The notes beneath the pieces were generated by a model, which searched no databases, had not been told where the DNA came from, and worked only from the letters and a program-made list of their open reading frames with translations. Made by a program: the position numbers and the translations under genes. Of a DNA stretch of 64,000 nt, positions 25,529 through 35,300 are shown piece after piece. Position 1 is the stretch's first letter. Every line of letters begins with the position of its first letter. The stretch lies in assembly GCF_003367315.1 (NCBI RefSeq), contig NZ_CP031415.1, positions 2,292,001-2,356,000 on the forward strand. Reading direction: 5' to 3'. This DNA is from Saccharospirillum mangrovi (GTDB taxonomy: Bacteria > Pseudomonadota > Gammaproteobacteria > Pseudomonadales > Natronospirillaceae).

Positions 25529-27937
25529 TCACTGGAACTCAACGTCCACCTGCAACCCCTTCTGCCAGCTCGCACCATCGACCGAGCGCCAGATGTCGTG
25601 TTTGGGGGTTTTTGTTACATCTGCCCCGCCAATCACCCAGAGATACGGGTTGAAGACCAAGGCCTGGTGGCCAATGCGGCCGGAGAACCGTGAGCCATCT
25701 TCATAGGGTTCGCTGCGCCAGTGCACGCCATCGCGGGAAGTCCAGATGTCGTTTCTGCTGTCAGTTCCAGTAGTGGTAATACCACCGCCCACCAACCAAA
25801 GCCGTTCACTCCCAGCCTCCTGAGTGACCACCACCTGATGACCAAAACGCGGTGCAAACTCGGCTTCGTCTACGCGCAGCTGCCAATGGCGGCCGTCGCT
25901 GGAGAACCAGATGTCGTTAGTCCCGCCCCCTCCGCCGGTCTCTTCTGTTCCACCGATCAACCAAAGCTGACCGTTGAACACCACCACCTGATGGCCCCAC
26001 CGGGCGGTGAAACTGGCTGCGCTGGTTTCTTCGGTCCAGTCGATGCCGTTGGGGGACGACCAGACGTCGTTGTGGTTGCCATCGGCAGATTGGCCGCCGA
26101 TCACCCACAGGCGTTGGTCGAACACCACCAGGGCGTGGCCGCGCCGGCCGGCGAATGGCGCTTGTGTCAGCAAACGTTCCCAGTGAAGGCCATCGGCGCT
26201 GGACCAGACATCGCTTTGGTACCCGTAGCGGTCCAGCCCGCCCACCAGCCACAGCCGTTGGTTGAACGCCACCACTTGATGGCTCCAGCGACCGGAAAAA
26301 GCCGCATGGCGCAGGTGGCGTTGCCAGTGCAGGCCATCGCTGCTGGACCAGAGGTCGTTTTGGTAGGAAGGCAAGTTAGTAGTGCCACCCTCAGTACCCC
26401 CGATCACCCAAAGCCGATGGTCGAAGGCGACGGCTTGGTGGCCCTGGCGGCCGCTGAACGGGGCTTCGGCGGTGTGTTGTTGCCAGTCTTCACCGTTGCG
26501 GGTGGACCAGGCGTCGTTCAGGTTTCTAGGGGCAAATCCCCCCACCACCCAAAGCTGCTGGTGGAAGACGGCCAGGGTGTGGGCCAATCGGGGCGGGAAA
26601 TCGGCATCGACCTGACGCTGTGTCCAGTGAATGCCATCGCGGGAGGACCAGACGTCGTTTAAGCCTCGCACTGCCTGCAAAGACTGCCCACCCACCAGCC
26701 ACAGTTGTTCCCCGCTGCCGTCGTTGTAGGCCATCACTCGATGGTGGACGCGCGCCGCAAACTCGGCGTGCTCGGTGTCCTGCCGCCAGGTAATGCCATC
26801 GTCGGACGACCAGACATCGTTGCTCATCTTGCCATCAGCAAACCCACCGATCACCCAAAGCCGGCCACCGTAAGCCACGGCCTGGTGCGCGCTGCGAGCG
26901 GCAAAACCATTGGCATCGCCATCGGCCCGATCTTCTTGCCAATTGGTGCCGTCGAACGTCCAGACGTCGTTGCGCAAGCCCCCACCCAACAACCAGATGC
27001 GCGGCTCGCCCTCGGCGTTGTTGGCGACGATGACCTGGCTGTTGCTGCGAGGGGTATAGCCCAGGCCGATATCGCCCTGCTGTTGCCAGACAAAGCCGGT
27101 GTCGTGATCGGGCGAGGGGATGGTGGACCAGACGGTGCCATGTTGGGTGTTAATCACCCAGAGCTGATCGTTGAACACCACGGCATAGTTATCACTGCCG
27201 CCTTCAAACGGCGGCTGTTCGAGCCATTCGTGCGGCGCCCAGTGAGTGCCATCGGATGAGGACCAGATGTCAGCTAAGGGGGCTGGGTCGACCCCCCCCA
27301 TCACCCATAACCGCCCCTGAAAAGCGGCCACGGTATGGGTATATCGCCCCACAAACCGATCCGCACTCAACATCCCCGACCACTCATGTTCGCCATGCTG
27401 CAAGCGAACATAACCCGGCTGGCTCAGCGTTACGGCCGCGCTGGAGGTGGATCGCTGCACGCCACCGCGCAGGCGCTGGCTTTGGCTGTTGGCGCAGTTG
27501 GCGAATTGAATGGGGTTGCAGTTGGCATCGCTGGTGGTGAACAAATTCACCCCTTCGGTGCCATCGGAGAGTTGCAGCTCACTGCCCAACGGCCCCACCC
27601 AGGCGCTGAGGCTGGCCTGGCGGGTAATCACTTCCACGCTGTAATCGATGCTCTGAATGCGCTCGCCCAGCGTTTGGGTGGCGGTGATTTGGCTTTGGCC
27701 GGGGGCTAGGGCCACCACCAGGCCGTTGGCGTCTACAGTCGCGACGTCGGTGTTGCTGCTGCGGTATTCGATGATTCCGGCTTGCGAGAGCACGGGGTTA
27801 TTGAAACGTTCGTCGGTCACCAACCTGGCCGTGCCGGGTTCGGTGAATTCAAACGGGTTGGGAACACAGGCGCTGAGTGCAAAACACAGCAGCAGCCAGA
27901 CAAAGGTGCGATGAAAACGAAAGTTGGGTCGAAGCAT
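25529..27937 (-). CDS. Kelch-like beta-propeller repeat lipoprotein with Big-2-like domain
   Basis: An 802-residue envelope lipoprotein. The ATG at 27937 has GAGGGA upstream and gives a signal ending in lipobox LSAC (Cys24); an in-frame extension to 28099 has no ribosome site. Residues 30-110 resemble a bacterial Ig-like (Big-2) domain (STDVATVDANGLVVALAPG). Then about twelve repeats of roughly 50-60 residues follow the pattern RxGHxxVxFxxxLWVIGG..NDVWSSxDGxxW, with LWVIGG/LWLVGG blocks recurring to the end. Such kelch/galactose-oxidase-like repeats form beta propellers; twelve could build two six-bladed rings. No catalytic motif is seen. A surface binding or recognition role is inferred. Confidence 0.88.
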   Translation of the reverse strand: MLRPNFRFHRTFVWLLLCFALSACVPNPFEFTEPGTARLVTDERFNNPVLSQAGIIEYRSSNTDVATVDANGLVVALAPGQSQITATQTLGERIQSIDYSVEVITRQASLSAWVGPLGSELQLSDGTEGVNLFTTSDANCNPIQFANCANSQSQRLRGGVQRSTSSAAVTLSQPGYVRLQHGEHEWSGMLSADRFVGRYTHTVAAFQGRLWVMGGVDPAPLADIWSSSDGTHWAPHEWLEQPPFEGGSDNYAVVFNDQLWVINTQHGTVWSTIPSPDHDTGFVWQQQGDIGLGYTPRSNSQVIVANNAEGEPRIWLLGGGLRNDVWTFDGTNWQEDRADGDANGFAARSAHQAVAYGGRLWVIGGFADGKMSNDVWSSDDGITWRQDTEHAEFAARVHHRVMAYNDGSGEQLWLVGGQSLQAVRGLNDVWSSRDGIHWTQRQVDADFPPRLAHTLAVFHQQLWVVGGFAPRNLNDAWSTRNGEDWQQHTAEAPFSGRQGHQAVAFDHRLWVIGGTEGGTTNLPSYQNDLWSSSDGLHWQRHLRHAAFSGRWSHQVVAFNQRLWLVGGLDRYGYQSDVWSSADGLHWERLLTQAPFAGRRGHALVVFDQRLWVIGGQSADGNHNDVWSSPNGIDWTEETSAASFTARWGHQVVVFNGQLWLIGGTEETGGGGGTNDIWFSSDGRHWQLRVDEAEFAPRFGHQVVVTQEAGSERLWLVGGGITTTGTDSRNDIWTSRDGVHWRSEPYEDGSRFSGRIGHQALVFNPYLWVIGGADVTKTPKHDIWRSVDGASWQKGLQVDVEFQ

Positions 27938-28090
27938 GATCGGTCCCTCGGTTGGATGAAAACCCCAAAGCGCTGGGGGCAACACCACGCTAACCGACGA
28001 CCGTTTGAAGAATCGTTTTACCGTTCGTAGGATTTTTGGCCGTTTCGTTGGAAAAATTGAAAATAATCGCGGAAACGATTGATTGGCCGC

Positions 28091-28129
28091 AAAAAACACA
28101 ACACCCGAGGTGGGGCTTCGGGTGTTGTG
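28091..28129 (-). terminator. Rho-independent terminator after the OYE-family gene
   Basis: On the minus strand a 12-bp stem (CACAACACCCGA / TCGGGTGTTGTG) with a nine-base loop is followed by six Ts. It lies 45 bases past the stop of the gene at 28174-29298 and separates it from the kelch-like gene. Confidence 0.85.
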
Positions 28130-28173
28130 GGTGGAAAAGGCGTCAGCCGATGCCCCGGCTGAACGCCCGAACC

Positions 28174-29298
28174 TTATGCCAGTTTCGCCAGATCCGCCGG
28201 GTTAAAACCGAGCAGTTCATCGTTGGCGCCGCGCTGAATTTTCTGCACCCATTGGGCGTCGCTGAGCAGTGCACGACCGACGGCAATGAGATCGAATTCG
28301 TTGCGTTCCATGCGCTGAATCAGACGGCCGATGTCGGTCTGTTGCGAACCTTTGCCGGCAAAGGCACCGAAGAATTCACCGTCCAGACCCACCGAGCCGA
28401 CGCTGATGGTGGTTTTGCCGGTCAGTTTTTTGGCCCAGCCGGCAAAGTTCAAACCGTTGTCACCATCGACTTCCGGGAATTCCGCTTCCCAGAAACGCCG
28501 CTGCGAGCAGTGGAACACATCGACACCGGCGTCGCTTAAAGCGGTCAGCCAGCTTTCCATTTCCGCCGGGGTGTTGGCGAGGCGGGCGCTGTAATCCTGC
28601 TGTTTCCATTGGCTTAAACGCAGAATCAACGGGAAGTCCGGGCCGATGGCCTGGCGGATCGATTTAACGACTTCAATGCCAAAGTTGGCGCGCTTCAATA
28701 AGCTGTCGCCGCCCCATTGGTCGTTGCGCTGGTTGGAGCCGGACCAGAAGAACTGGTCGATCAAATAGCCGTGTGCGCCGTGCACTTCGACGACATCGAA
28801 GCCCAGACGTTTGGCATCGACCGCCGCTTGCGTGAACGCGGCAATGGTGTCGGCGATGTCGGCATCGGTCATCACTTTGCCGGCCGGTTTTTCCGGCGCG
28901 AACAGGCCAGACGGGCTTTCCATTTCGCCGTCGGCTTTCCAGCCGCTGGCGCTCGGTGCGGTGCCGGTGTGCCAGATTTGCGGGCCCATGCGGCCGCCCG
29001 CCTGATGCACAGCGTCAATTACCGATTTCCAACCGGCCAGTGCGGCTTCGCCGTGGAAGAACGGAATGCCCGGCTCGTTGCGCGATACCGGCCGGTTGAT
29101 CACCGTGCCTTCAGACAAAATTAAACCCACATCGCCTTCGGCACGGCGGCGGTAGTAGTCGGCATTGGCCTGGCCGGGAATGCCTTGCGGCGCCATGGCG
29201 CGGGTCATCGGTGCCATAACCAGGCGGTTTTTCAGGGTGACGGAACCCAGATCGTAGGGTTGGAAGAGGACGGAGGTGTCCAGTGCAGAGGTTGTCAT
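28174..29298 (-). CDS. NADH:flavin oxidoreductase (Old Yellow Enzyme family)
   Basis: A 374-residue FMN-dependent ene-reductase that reduces activated C=C bonds of enones, quinones or nitro compounds with NAD(P)H. The barrel opens with YDLGSVTLKNRLVMAPMTRA, then VEVHGAHGYLIDQFFWSGSN carries the substrate- and FMN-binding His, and SVGSVGLDGEFFG and AVGRALLSDAQWV form the phosphate-binding end. AGGAAA precedes the ATG. It is divergent from an HxlR regulator across 107 bases that hold a perfect palindrome, which suggests induction by electrophiles or quinones. Confidence 0.93.
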   Translation of the reverse strand: MTTSALDTSVLFQPYDLGSVTLKNRLVMAPMTRAMAPQGIPGQANADYYRRRAEGDVGLILSEGTVINRPVSRNEPGIPFFHGEAALAGWKSVIDAVHQAGGRMGPQIWHTGTAPSASGWKADGEMESPSGLFAPEKPAGKVMTDADIADTIAAFTQAAVDAKRLGFDVVEVHGAHGYLIDQFFWSGSNQRNDQWGGDSLLKRANFGIEVVKSIRQAIGPDFPLILRLSQWKQQDYSARLANTPAEMESWLTALSDAGVDVFHCSQRRFWEAEFPEVDGDNGLNFAGWAKKLTGKTTISVGSVGLDGEFFGAFAGKGSQQTDIGRLIQRMERNEFDLIAVGRALLSDAQWVQKIQRGANDELLGFNPADLAKLA

Positions 29299-29338
29299 TA
29301 GCGGATATTTCCTGTGGCTGTATTCAACAGGTGCGCAT

Positions 29339-29355
29339 GGTATACAAAATATACC
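29339..29355. promoter_or_regulatory. Perfect palindromic operator in the OYE/HxlR divergent promoter
   Basis: GGTATA-CAAAA-TATACC is a perfect 6-5-6 palindrome, 41 bases before the OYE start and 51 before the HxlR start. HxlR/DUF24 regulators bind short AT-rich dyads in exactly such divergent regions, so it is the likely operator for both genes. Confidence 0.6.
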
Positions 29356-29405
29356 TAGTGTAAATTAGGCACTCGCTCGGCACTAAGTCACCTGGAGGAA
29401 ACCCG

Positions 29406-29771
29406 ATGTCATTTGGCCCCTGCTTTTCCATCGATTGCCCCAACCGGGCGCTGTTCGCCGAAATTGCCGATAAGTGGTCGATGATGATTTTGACGGTGTT
29501 GGAAGAACAGCCTCGGCGCTTTAACGACATCAAACGCCTGCTCGAAGGCATCTCGCAGAAATCACTCACTCAGACGTTACGCCGGCTGGAACGCAACGGC
29601 ATCGTCACTCGCGAGGTGATCAGCAGTTCGCCGGTCGCGGTTCAGTATGAATTGACCGAGATGGGCCGCAGCCTGCTGCAACCCTACAAGGCGTTGTATC
29701 GCTGGACGATTGAAAAAATGCCGGAAGTGAACGAGGCGCGCGACGCTTTCGATCAGCGCCAGCCCGCCTGA
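29406..29771 (+). CDS. HxlR/DUF24-family transcriptional regulator
   Basis: A 121-residue winged-helix regulator. The N-terminus MSFGPCFSIDCPNRALFAEI has Cys6 at the position used by YodB-type HxlR proteins for thiol sensing of quinones and aldehydes, plus a second Cys11. The recognition region is RFNDIKRLLEGISQKSLTQTLRRLERNG in outline. GGAGG precedes the ATG by eight bases. Divergent from the ene-reductase, which it most likely represses until an electrophile modifies Cys6; that mechanism is inferred from the family. Confidence 0.92.
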   Translation: MSFGPCFSIDCPNRALFAEIADKWSMMILTVLEEQPRRFNDIKRLLEGISQKSLTQTLRRLERNGIVTREVISSSPVAVQYELTEMGRSLLQPYKALYRWTIEKMPEVNEARDAFDQRQPA

Positions 29772-29790
29772 TTCTTATTGCAGCCCGCTG

Positions 29791-30483
29791 TCAATGCCCA
29801 CGCAATTCAAACAACAGGGCGTCTACGGTGCCGGTGGTTGCCAGCGTCAACGCTGCTTCGGCGTCGATGTAGGCGCCGTCTCCGGCGGACATCGCTACGT
29901 CGTTGACCGTCAGTTCGCCTTGCGCGATGTGCAGGTAATACAACCGACCAGCCTGGGTTGCGAAGGTCTGGGATTCGGCGTTCAACCGCACCTGATAGAG
30001 GTTGGCGTCCTGACGAATCGGCAGACTTTCACCCTCGCCTTCCGGCGAAATCACCTTGTTGATGCCGCTTAGCGCGGAAAAATCTTTCTGGGCGTAACGC
30101 GGTTTAACGCCAGTGACGTTGGGCATCACCCAGATTTGCAGGAAGTTCAACGGGTCGGTTTTCGAGGCGTTGTATTCGCTGTGCGCCACACCGCTGCCCG
30201 CACTCATCACCTGAATTTCACCGGCTTTCAACTGCGACACATTGTTCATGGTGTCGCGGTGTTCGATGGTGCCATTCAGCACGTAGGTGATAATTTCCAT
30301 GTCGCGATGCGGATGGGTGCCAAAGCCGGTGCCCGGTGCCACCCGGTCGTCGTTGATGACGCGCAGGTCGGAAAAGCCCATGAATTCCGGGTCGTAATAG
30401 TTGGCGAAGGAAAAGCTGTGGTGCGAGTCGAGCCAACCGTGTTGGGCGTGGCCACGTTCGTTGGCTGGGCGAAGATGAATCAT
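29791..30483 (-). CDS. Pirin family protein (quercetin dioxygenase-like cupin)
   Basis: A 230-residue bicupin. The metal-site motif GFGTHPHRDMEIITYVLNG supplies two His ligands and HSEYN the third His and Glu, matching YhhW/pirin, which can act as quercetin 2,3-dioxygenases. The ATG at 30483 has a perfect AAGGAGG site; a longer frame from 30525 is rejected. It ends 20 bases from the HxlR stop, converging. Association with the ene-reductase and HxlR genes suggests handling of redox-active aromatic compounds, but no direct evidence links them. Confidence 0.92.
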   Translation of the reverse strand: MIHLRPANERGHAQHGWLDSHHSFSFANYYDPEFMGFSDLRVINDDRVAPGTGFGTHPHRDMEIITYVLNGTIEHRDTMNNVSQLKAGEIQVMSAGSGVAHSEYNASKTDPLNFLQIWVMPNVTGVKPRYAQKDFSALSGINKVISPEGEGESLPIRQDANLYQVRLNAESQTFATQAGRLYYLHIAQGELTVNDVAMSAGDGAYIDAEAALTLATTGTVDALLFELRGH

Positions 30484-30551
30484 GACGACCTCCTTGGGTT
30501 GAGCGTGGCGAGCCGCGCCCGCCACTGAATGGTCGTCACTATAGGGGCCGG

Positions 30552-30608
30552 TTAGCGCTAAACCTACCGGAGCTTTTCGGCGTTATCGTTCAGTTTTGCT
30601 GACAAAAC
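30552..30608. promoter_or_regulatory. Two inverted repeats in the pirin/TetR divergent region
   Basis: TTAGCGCTAA (30552-30561) is a perfect 10-bp palindrome close to the pirin start, and GTTTTG-CTGA-CAAAAC (30593-30608) is a 6-4-6 dyad nearer the TetR gene. Either could be a regulator site; the second is sized for a TetR dimer and may control the TetR-RND operon. Confidence 0.35.
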
Positions 30609-30709
30609 AGCGTCGGTCGCGCACCCCTTCGCAACAAAAAAACACCATCGCCATTTTGACATCGGCGAGCATTTATTTAACATCTGTAAATTAACTTAAA
30701 GAGAGCTCA

Positions 30710-31312
30710 ATGGACCCAAGACGCCAACGCAGCCGCCAGAAAATCCAGGATGGACTTCGATCTTTACTGGGCACGAAAGCCGTCACCGATATTCAGATTG
30801 ACGAGCTGTGCCGCGCTGCGGGTGTGACTCGTCCAACGTTCTACGCCCACTTTGGAACCGTTCGCGCCGTGCTTTATGACTACCTGGAAAACCTGCTGTC
30901 GGAGCTTGAGCAGCTGTTTAACAACATTGCTCCCAACCCCGGGCCGCATGTGCCGGCTGAGGAACAATTGCGGCGCTCTGTGCTGACGCTGAATTGGCTG
31001 ATCGAACAGATCAGCCGTGACCCGGTGTTGTTCCGGGGGCTGCTGTTTGAAGGCGAAGTCGCCAAGGTAGAACAACGCTTCGTCGTCTTTTTCCGCTCCG
31101 TTTTAGCCCGTTCACAAACGCAAAATCCAGACAGCGCCTGGTTAGCCCCGAGCCAGCAACGGATCGCCCTGCATTTTTTTACCGGCGCTTTTCTGTCGAC
31201 TCTGCGTCTGTGGATGGATAACCCCGATGAATACGATCGCCAACAGTTGGCACAGTCCTTTGCCAGCCTGATGACCTATGGTCGCTCAGCCGGCGCCACC
31301 CATTTGAAATGA
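30710..31312 (+). CDS. TetR-family regulator of the RND pump
   Basis: A 200-residue repressor. The helix-turn-helix is at about 10-55 (ELCRAAGVTRPTFYAHFG); the C-terminal helices are the ligand pocket. An AAAGAGAG site precedes the ATG. It is followed after seven bases by the periplasmic adaptor gene and then the RND pump, so it is the first gene of its own regulated operon rather than divergent, implying autoregulation from the promoter at about 30.6-30.7 kb. Confidence 0.9.
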   Translation: MDPRRQRSRQKIQDGLRSLLGTKAVTDIQIDELCRAAGVTRPTFYAHFGTVRAVLYDYLENLLSELEQLFNNIAPNPGPHVPAEEQLRRSVLTLNWLIEQISRDPVLFRGLLFEGEVAKVEQRFVVFFRSVLARSQTQNPDSAWLAPSQQRIALHFFTGAFLSTLRLWMDNPDEYDRQQLAQSFASLMTYGRSAGATHLK

Positions 31313-31319
31313 GGTTTGA

Positions 31320-32399
31320 ATGAAGCATTCGAAACAATCTGTACTGGCAGCCCTGCTGCTCACCCTGCTACCCGCTTTCGCGTGGGCCGAAACCCAGGCG
31401 GATGCCATTAAACCGGTGCAACTGCTGAAACTGGAGCCCCAAAACCAGATCGTCAGCCGTCAGTTCTACGGCCGCATCACCGCGCGCAGCACTCTCGATC
31501 TGGCCTTCCAGACCTCCGGCCAGATCGAACAGTTGCCGGTGATTGAAGGTCAGAGCGTGGCGCAGGGCAGCCTGTTGAGCCAACTCGATCTGGCACCCTT
31601 TGAACGCAGCGTCGCCCAGGCGCGAGCGGAGATGAACAAAGCCAAGGCCGATCTGGCTCGCTTTGAGACTTTGGGGCGCGATGTGGTTGCGGAAAATCAG
31701 ATCGACAGCGCGCGTACCGCAGCCGAGCTTGCTGAAATTGCCTATCAGGACGCCCAGGACCGACTCGACAAAGCCACCCTGACCGCTCCTTTCGATGGCC
31801 TGATCGCGCGGCGTTATGTCGAGCGCTACAGCAATGTGTCGGCCGGCGTGCAGATTGTTCGCCTGCACGATATGAGCGAGATGCGGGTGGAAATCGCGGT
31901 GCCTGAAGTTTTGTTCCGTCAGGTGGGTCCCGAACCGGAATTGATTGCCACGGCCAGCCGTTTGGGTACCGACGAGCAAATGCCGCTGGAGTTTCGTGAA
32001 ATCACGGCGGAAACCTCCAGCGTGGGTCAGACCTATACCATCAGTTTTGCCGTGGTCGATGAGGTTCCCAGCAACCTACTTCCCGGCGCTTCGGTAACCG
32101 TTACTCTCAGCCTGGTGATTCCGCAGTCATACCTGGGTTTCACCGTGCCTGTCACCGCTTTGAATTACGCCGCTGACGGTTCTGCCAGAGTGCTGGTGTT
32201 CACGCCCGGTGCCGATGGCCAAAGCGGTTCGGTGCAAACACACCCGGTCACAATAGAAGCGGCGGCCAACGGCAGTATGCGCATTGTTGATGGCATCGAA
32301 GCCGGAACGGAAATCGTCGCGGCTGGTGCCGCTGTGCTTCAAGGTGGTGAACAAGTCAGACGCTATACCGGCCATGGCAGCACGGAGGCGCCGCAATGA
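31320..32399 (+). CDS. RND efflux periplasmic adaptor (membrane fusion protein)
   Basis: A 359-residue periplasmic adaptor with a signal peptide (MKHSKQSVLAALLLTLLPAF, AWAE). The lipoyl-like halves show as LDLAFQTSGQIEQLPVIEGQ and DKATLTAPFDGLIARRYVE, flanking a coiled-coil hairpin (about 95-150, with RSVAQARAEMNKAKADLARFE in outline), then beta-barrel and membrane-proximal domains. It would couple the downstream RND pump to an outer-membrane channel, which is not encoded here. Its stop overlaps the pump start by four bases. Confidence 0.92.
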   Translation: MKHSKQSVLAALLLTLLPAFAWAETQADAIKPVQLLKLEPQNQIVSRQFYGRITARSTLDLAFQTSGQIEQLPVIEGQSVAQGSLLSQLDLAPFERSVAQARAEMNKAKADLARFETLGRDVVAENQIDSARTAAELAEIAYQDAQDRLDKATLTAPFDGLIARRYVERYSNVSAGVQIVRLHDMSEMRVEIAVPEVLFRQVGPEPELIATASRLGTDEQMPLEFREITAETSSVGQTYTISFAVVDEVPSNLLPGASVTVTLSLVIPQSYLGFTVPVTALNYAADGSARVLVFTPGADGQSGSVQTHPVTIEAAANGSMRIVDGIEAGTEIVAAGAAVLQGGEQVRRYTGHGSTEAPQ

Positions 32400-35300
32400 A
32401 ACTAGCTCGACGTTCGATCGACGCCGCGCTACTGACGTGGATATTCATCGCCTTCTGTCTGATTGGCGGTTACTGGGGGTACAGCAACATTGGCCGCCTG
32501 GAAGACCCCGCTTTCACCATCAAGCAGGCGGTTGTCACCACCACCTACCCAGGCGCTACCGCCGATCAGATGGCTATTGAAGTCACCGAGCCGCTGGAAT
32601 CGGCCATTCAGCAAATGGCCGAACTGGATACGCTGACCTCGACCAACATGCCCGGCTACTCGCGCATTTCGGTGTCCATCGATTCCAGCTATCCGGGGTC
32701 GGAATTGCCGCAATTGTGGGATGAGTTGCGCAACAAGGTGGAGGACGCCACTGGCAAATTGCCCAGGGGTGCCAACACGCCTCAAGTCAACGACGGCTTT
32801 GGTGATGTCTACGGTTTGTTCTTTGCCATCACCGCCCCCGGTTTCAGCGATGCGCAACAACACGACATCGCCAATTTTCTGCGCCGGGAATTGCTGGCTG
32901 TTGAGGGTGTGGCCGATATCGTAGTGGCCGGTTTACCCGAAGAAGCCATCATTGTGCAGCCGGATATGTCGATCCTGTCGAACCTCGGCATTTCCACTGA
33001 CGCCCTGGTTGGTCAGATACAAAGCGCGACCCAGGTGGTGTCCAGCGGGTCGGTGCTGAACAACGGCCAGCGCCTGGCGCTCGACATGCCCGAAGAAACC
33101 GACAGCCTGGACGCCTTGAGCGAATTGACCGTCATCGTCGGCGACCAGCTGCTGCACCTGACCGATATTGCCGATGTCAGCCGCAACCGGGTGGAAAAGC
33201 CACGCCAGATCATTCGTTACAACGGCGAGCCGGCCTTTACGCTGGGCATCGCAGGCAATGCGTCTCAGAACATTGTCGATATTGGCCGTCGGGTGGATGC
33301 GCAATTGGCCGTGCTGGAAAGCGAGCTGCCTTACGGCGTCGAGCTGCACCCCATCTATCAACAACACAAAATTGTCGACCGGGCCTCGACCGACTTCATC
33401 AAGAACCTGGCGGCCTCGGTGGCCATTGTCATTCTGGTACTGGCCGTAGCGATGGGCGTAAGAGCGGCGATAGTGGTCGGTACCACCTTGCTGTTGACCG
33501 TCGTTGGCACCTTTTTCTTTATGGCGATTTTCAGCATTGAGATGGAACGCATATCGCTCGGTGCGTTGATTATCGCCATGGGCATGCTGGTCGATAACGC
33601 CATCGTTGTGGCCGAAGGCATGCAAATTCGCATGTTGGCGGGGCGCTCTTCGCGCGACGCCGCCGACGAAGCCACCGGCCGTGTGCAGATTCCGCTGCTC
33701 GGTGCCACCGTCATCGGCATCATGGCGTTTTCGGGCATCGGCTTGTCACAGGATTCCACCGGCGAATTTATGTTTTCGCTGTTCGCTGTGGTCGGTATTT
33801 CGCTGTTGCTGTCCTGGATTCTGGCACTGACCGCCACGCCCTTGCTGGCGCACTATTGTTTCAAGCAAGGCCAGTCGGGTGAATCCGATCAATACAGTGG
33901 CGGTTTGTTCCGCGGCTACGCCCGCTTGTTGCGAGGCGCCATCAAGGCGCGCTGGCTGGTGGTGGCGGGTTTGATTGTGACCACGGGCCTGTGTCTGGCC
34001 GGTTTTGGCAAGGTGGACAGTCAGTTTTTTCCGTTCTCCGACACGCCCCAGTTCTACGTCCATTACACCCTGCCTCAGGGCACCGATATTCATCAGTTGG
34101 AACAGGAATTAACGGTCGCCGAAAGCTGGCTGCTGGAGCAGCCGGAAGTCGAGGCGGTGTCTACCTTTTTAGGCGGTGGCGCGACTCGCTTTATGCTCAC
34201 CTACGCCGCTCATGAACCCCAGACCAACTACGGCCACCTGATCGTCCGTGTTGATAACAACGACAACATAGCGCCGTTGCGCGCCCGACTGACCGACTTC
34301 GCCGAGCAGGACATGGGGCCGGGCGAGTTGCGCACCGAGCGGCCGACCTTTGGCCCCAACAGCGGCGCGGCCATCGAAGTGCGGCTGTCGGGTCGGGATG
34401 CGACCGAGCTACGCACCCTGGCGGCTGAGGTGAGTCAGCGCATGGCCGCTGCGAATCCGGAGTTGATCAACATCCGCACCGACTGGCGGGAATGGGAGCC
34501 GGTGCTGGTCCCCAACTATGCGCCCGATCGCGCCCGTTCGGCTGGCCTGATGCGCGCCGACGTTGCCGAAGCACTGTTGATGGCGACCGAAGGCGTCAAC
34601 ATTGCTGCCTTCCAGGAAAAGGATCGTCAGATACCCGTCGTGTTGCGCGCCCGTCAAAGCGATGAACCGGCGCAAATCATGAGCCAGTTGATCTGGTCCG
34701 ACGCCAGCAACGGCTATCTGCCGGTGTCTCAGGTTTTGGACGGCATTCAGGTGGAACCGCGCAATACGCTGATCCATCGACGCGACCGCTTACCCACCAT
34801 CACCGTGGCGGCTGACGTACCGCCAGGAAGCAACGTGGCCGAAGCGCGCCTGCGCATCCAAGATGATATTGAAGCGATCACCATACCCCGCGGGTATAGC
34901 CTGGAATGGGGTGGCGAATACGAAAGCAGCCAGAAAGCACAATCGAGTTTGGCGCAGAAATTACCGCTGTCTTTTCTGATCATGCTGCTGATTTCGGTGT
35001 TGCTCTTTGGTGCCCTGCGGCAACCACTGATTATTTGGTCGCTGATTCCCATGGCCATCAACGGCGTCACCCTTGGTCTGCTGATGACCGGCTTGCCGTT
35101 TTCGTTCACCGCCCTGCTCGGCTTGCTGTCGCTGTCGGGCATGCTGATCAAAAATGGCATCGTGCTGATCGAGGAAATTGATCTGATGCGAGCCGAAGGC
35201 CTGCCCCTGCAACAAGCCATCGTCGATGCTTCAACATCACGCCTCAGACCGGTGGTCCTGGCCGCAGCCACCACCATTCTCGGCATGGCACCGCTGCTGA

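Noticed and set aside
26000-27300. Apparent DNA-level tandem repeats
   Set aside because: The periodicity comes from the repeated protein motif of the kelch-like gene; the nucleotide copies differ too much for a CRISPR or satellite array, and no spacers of fixed length exist.
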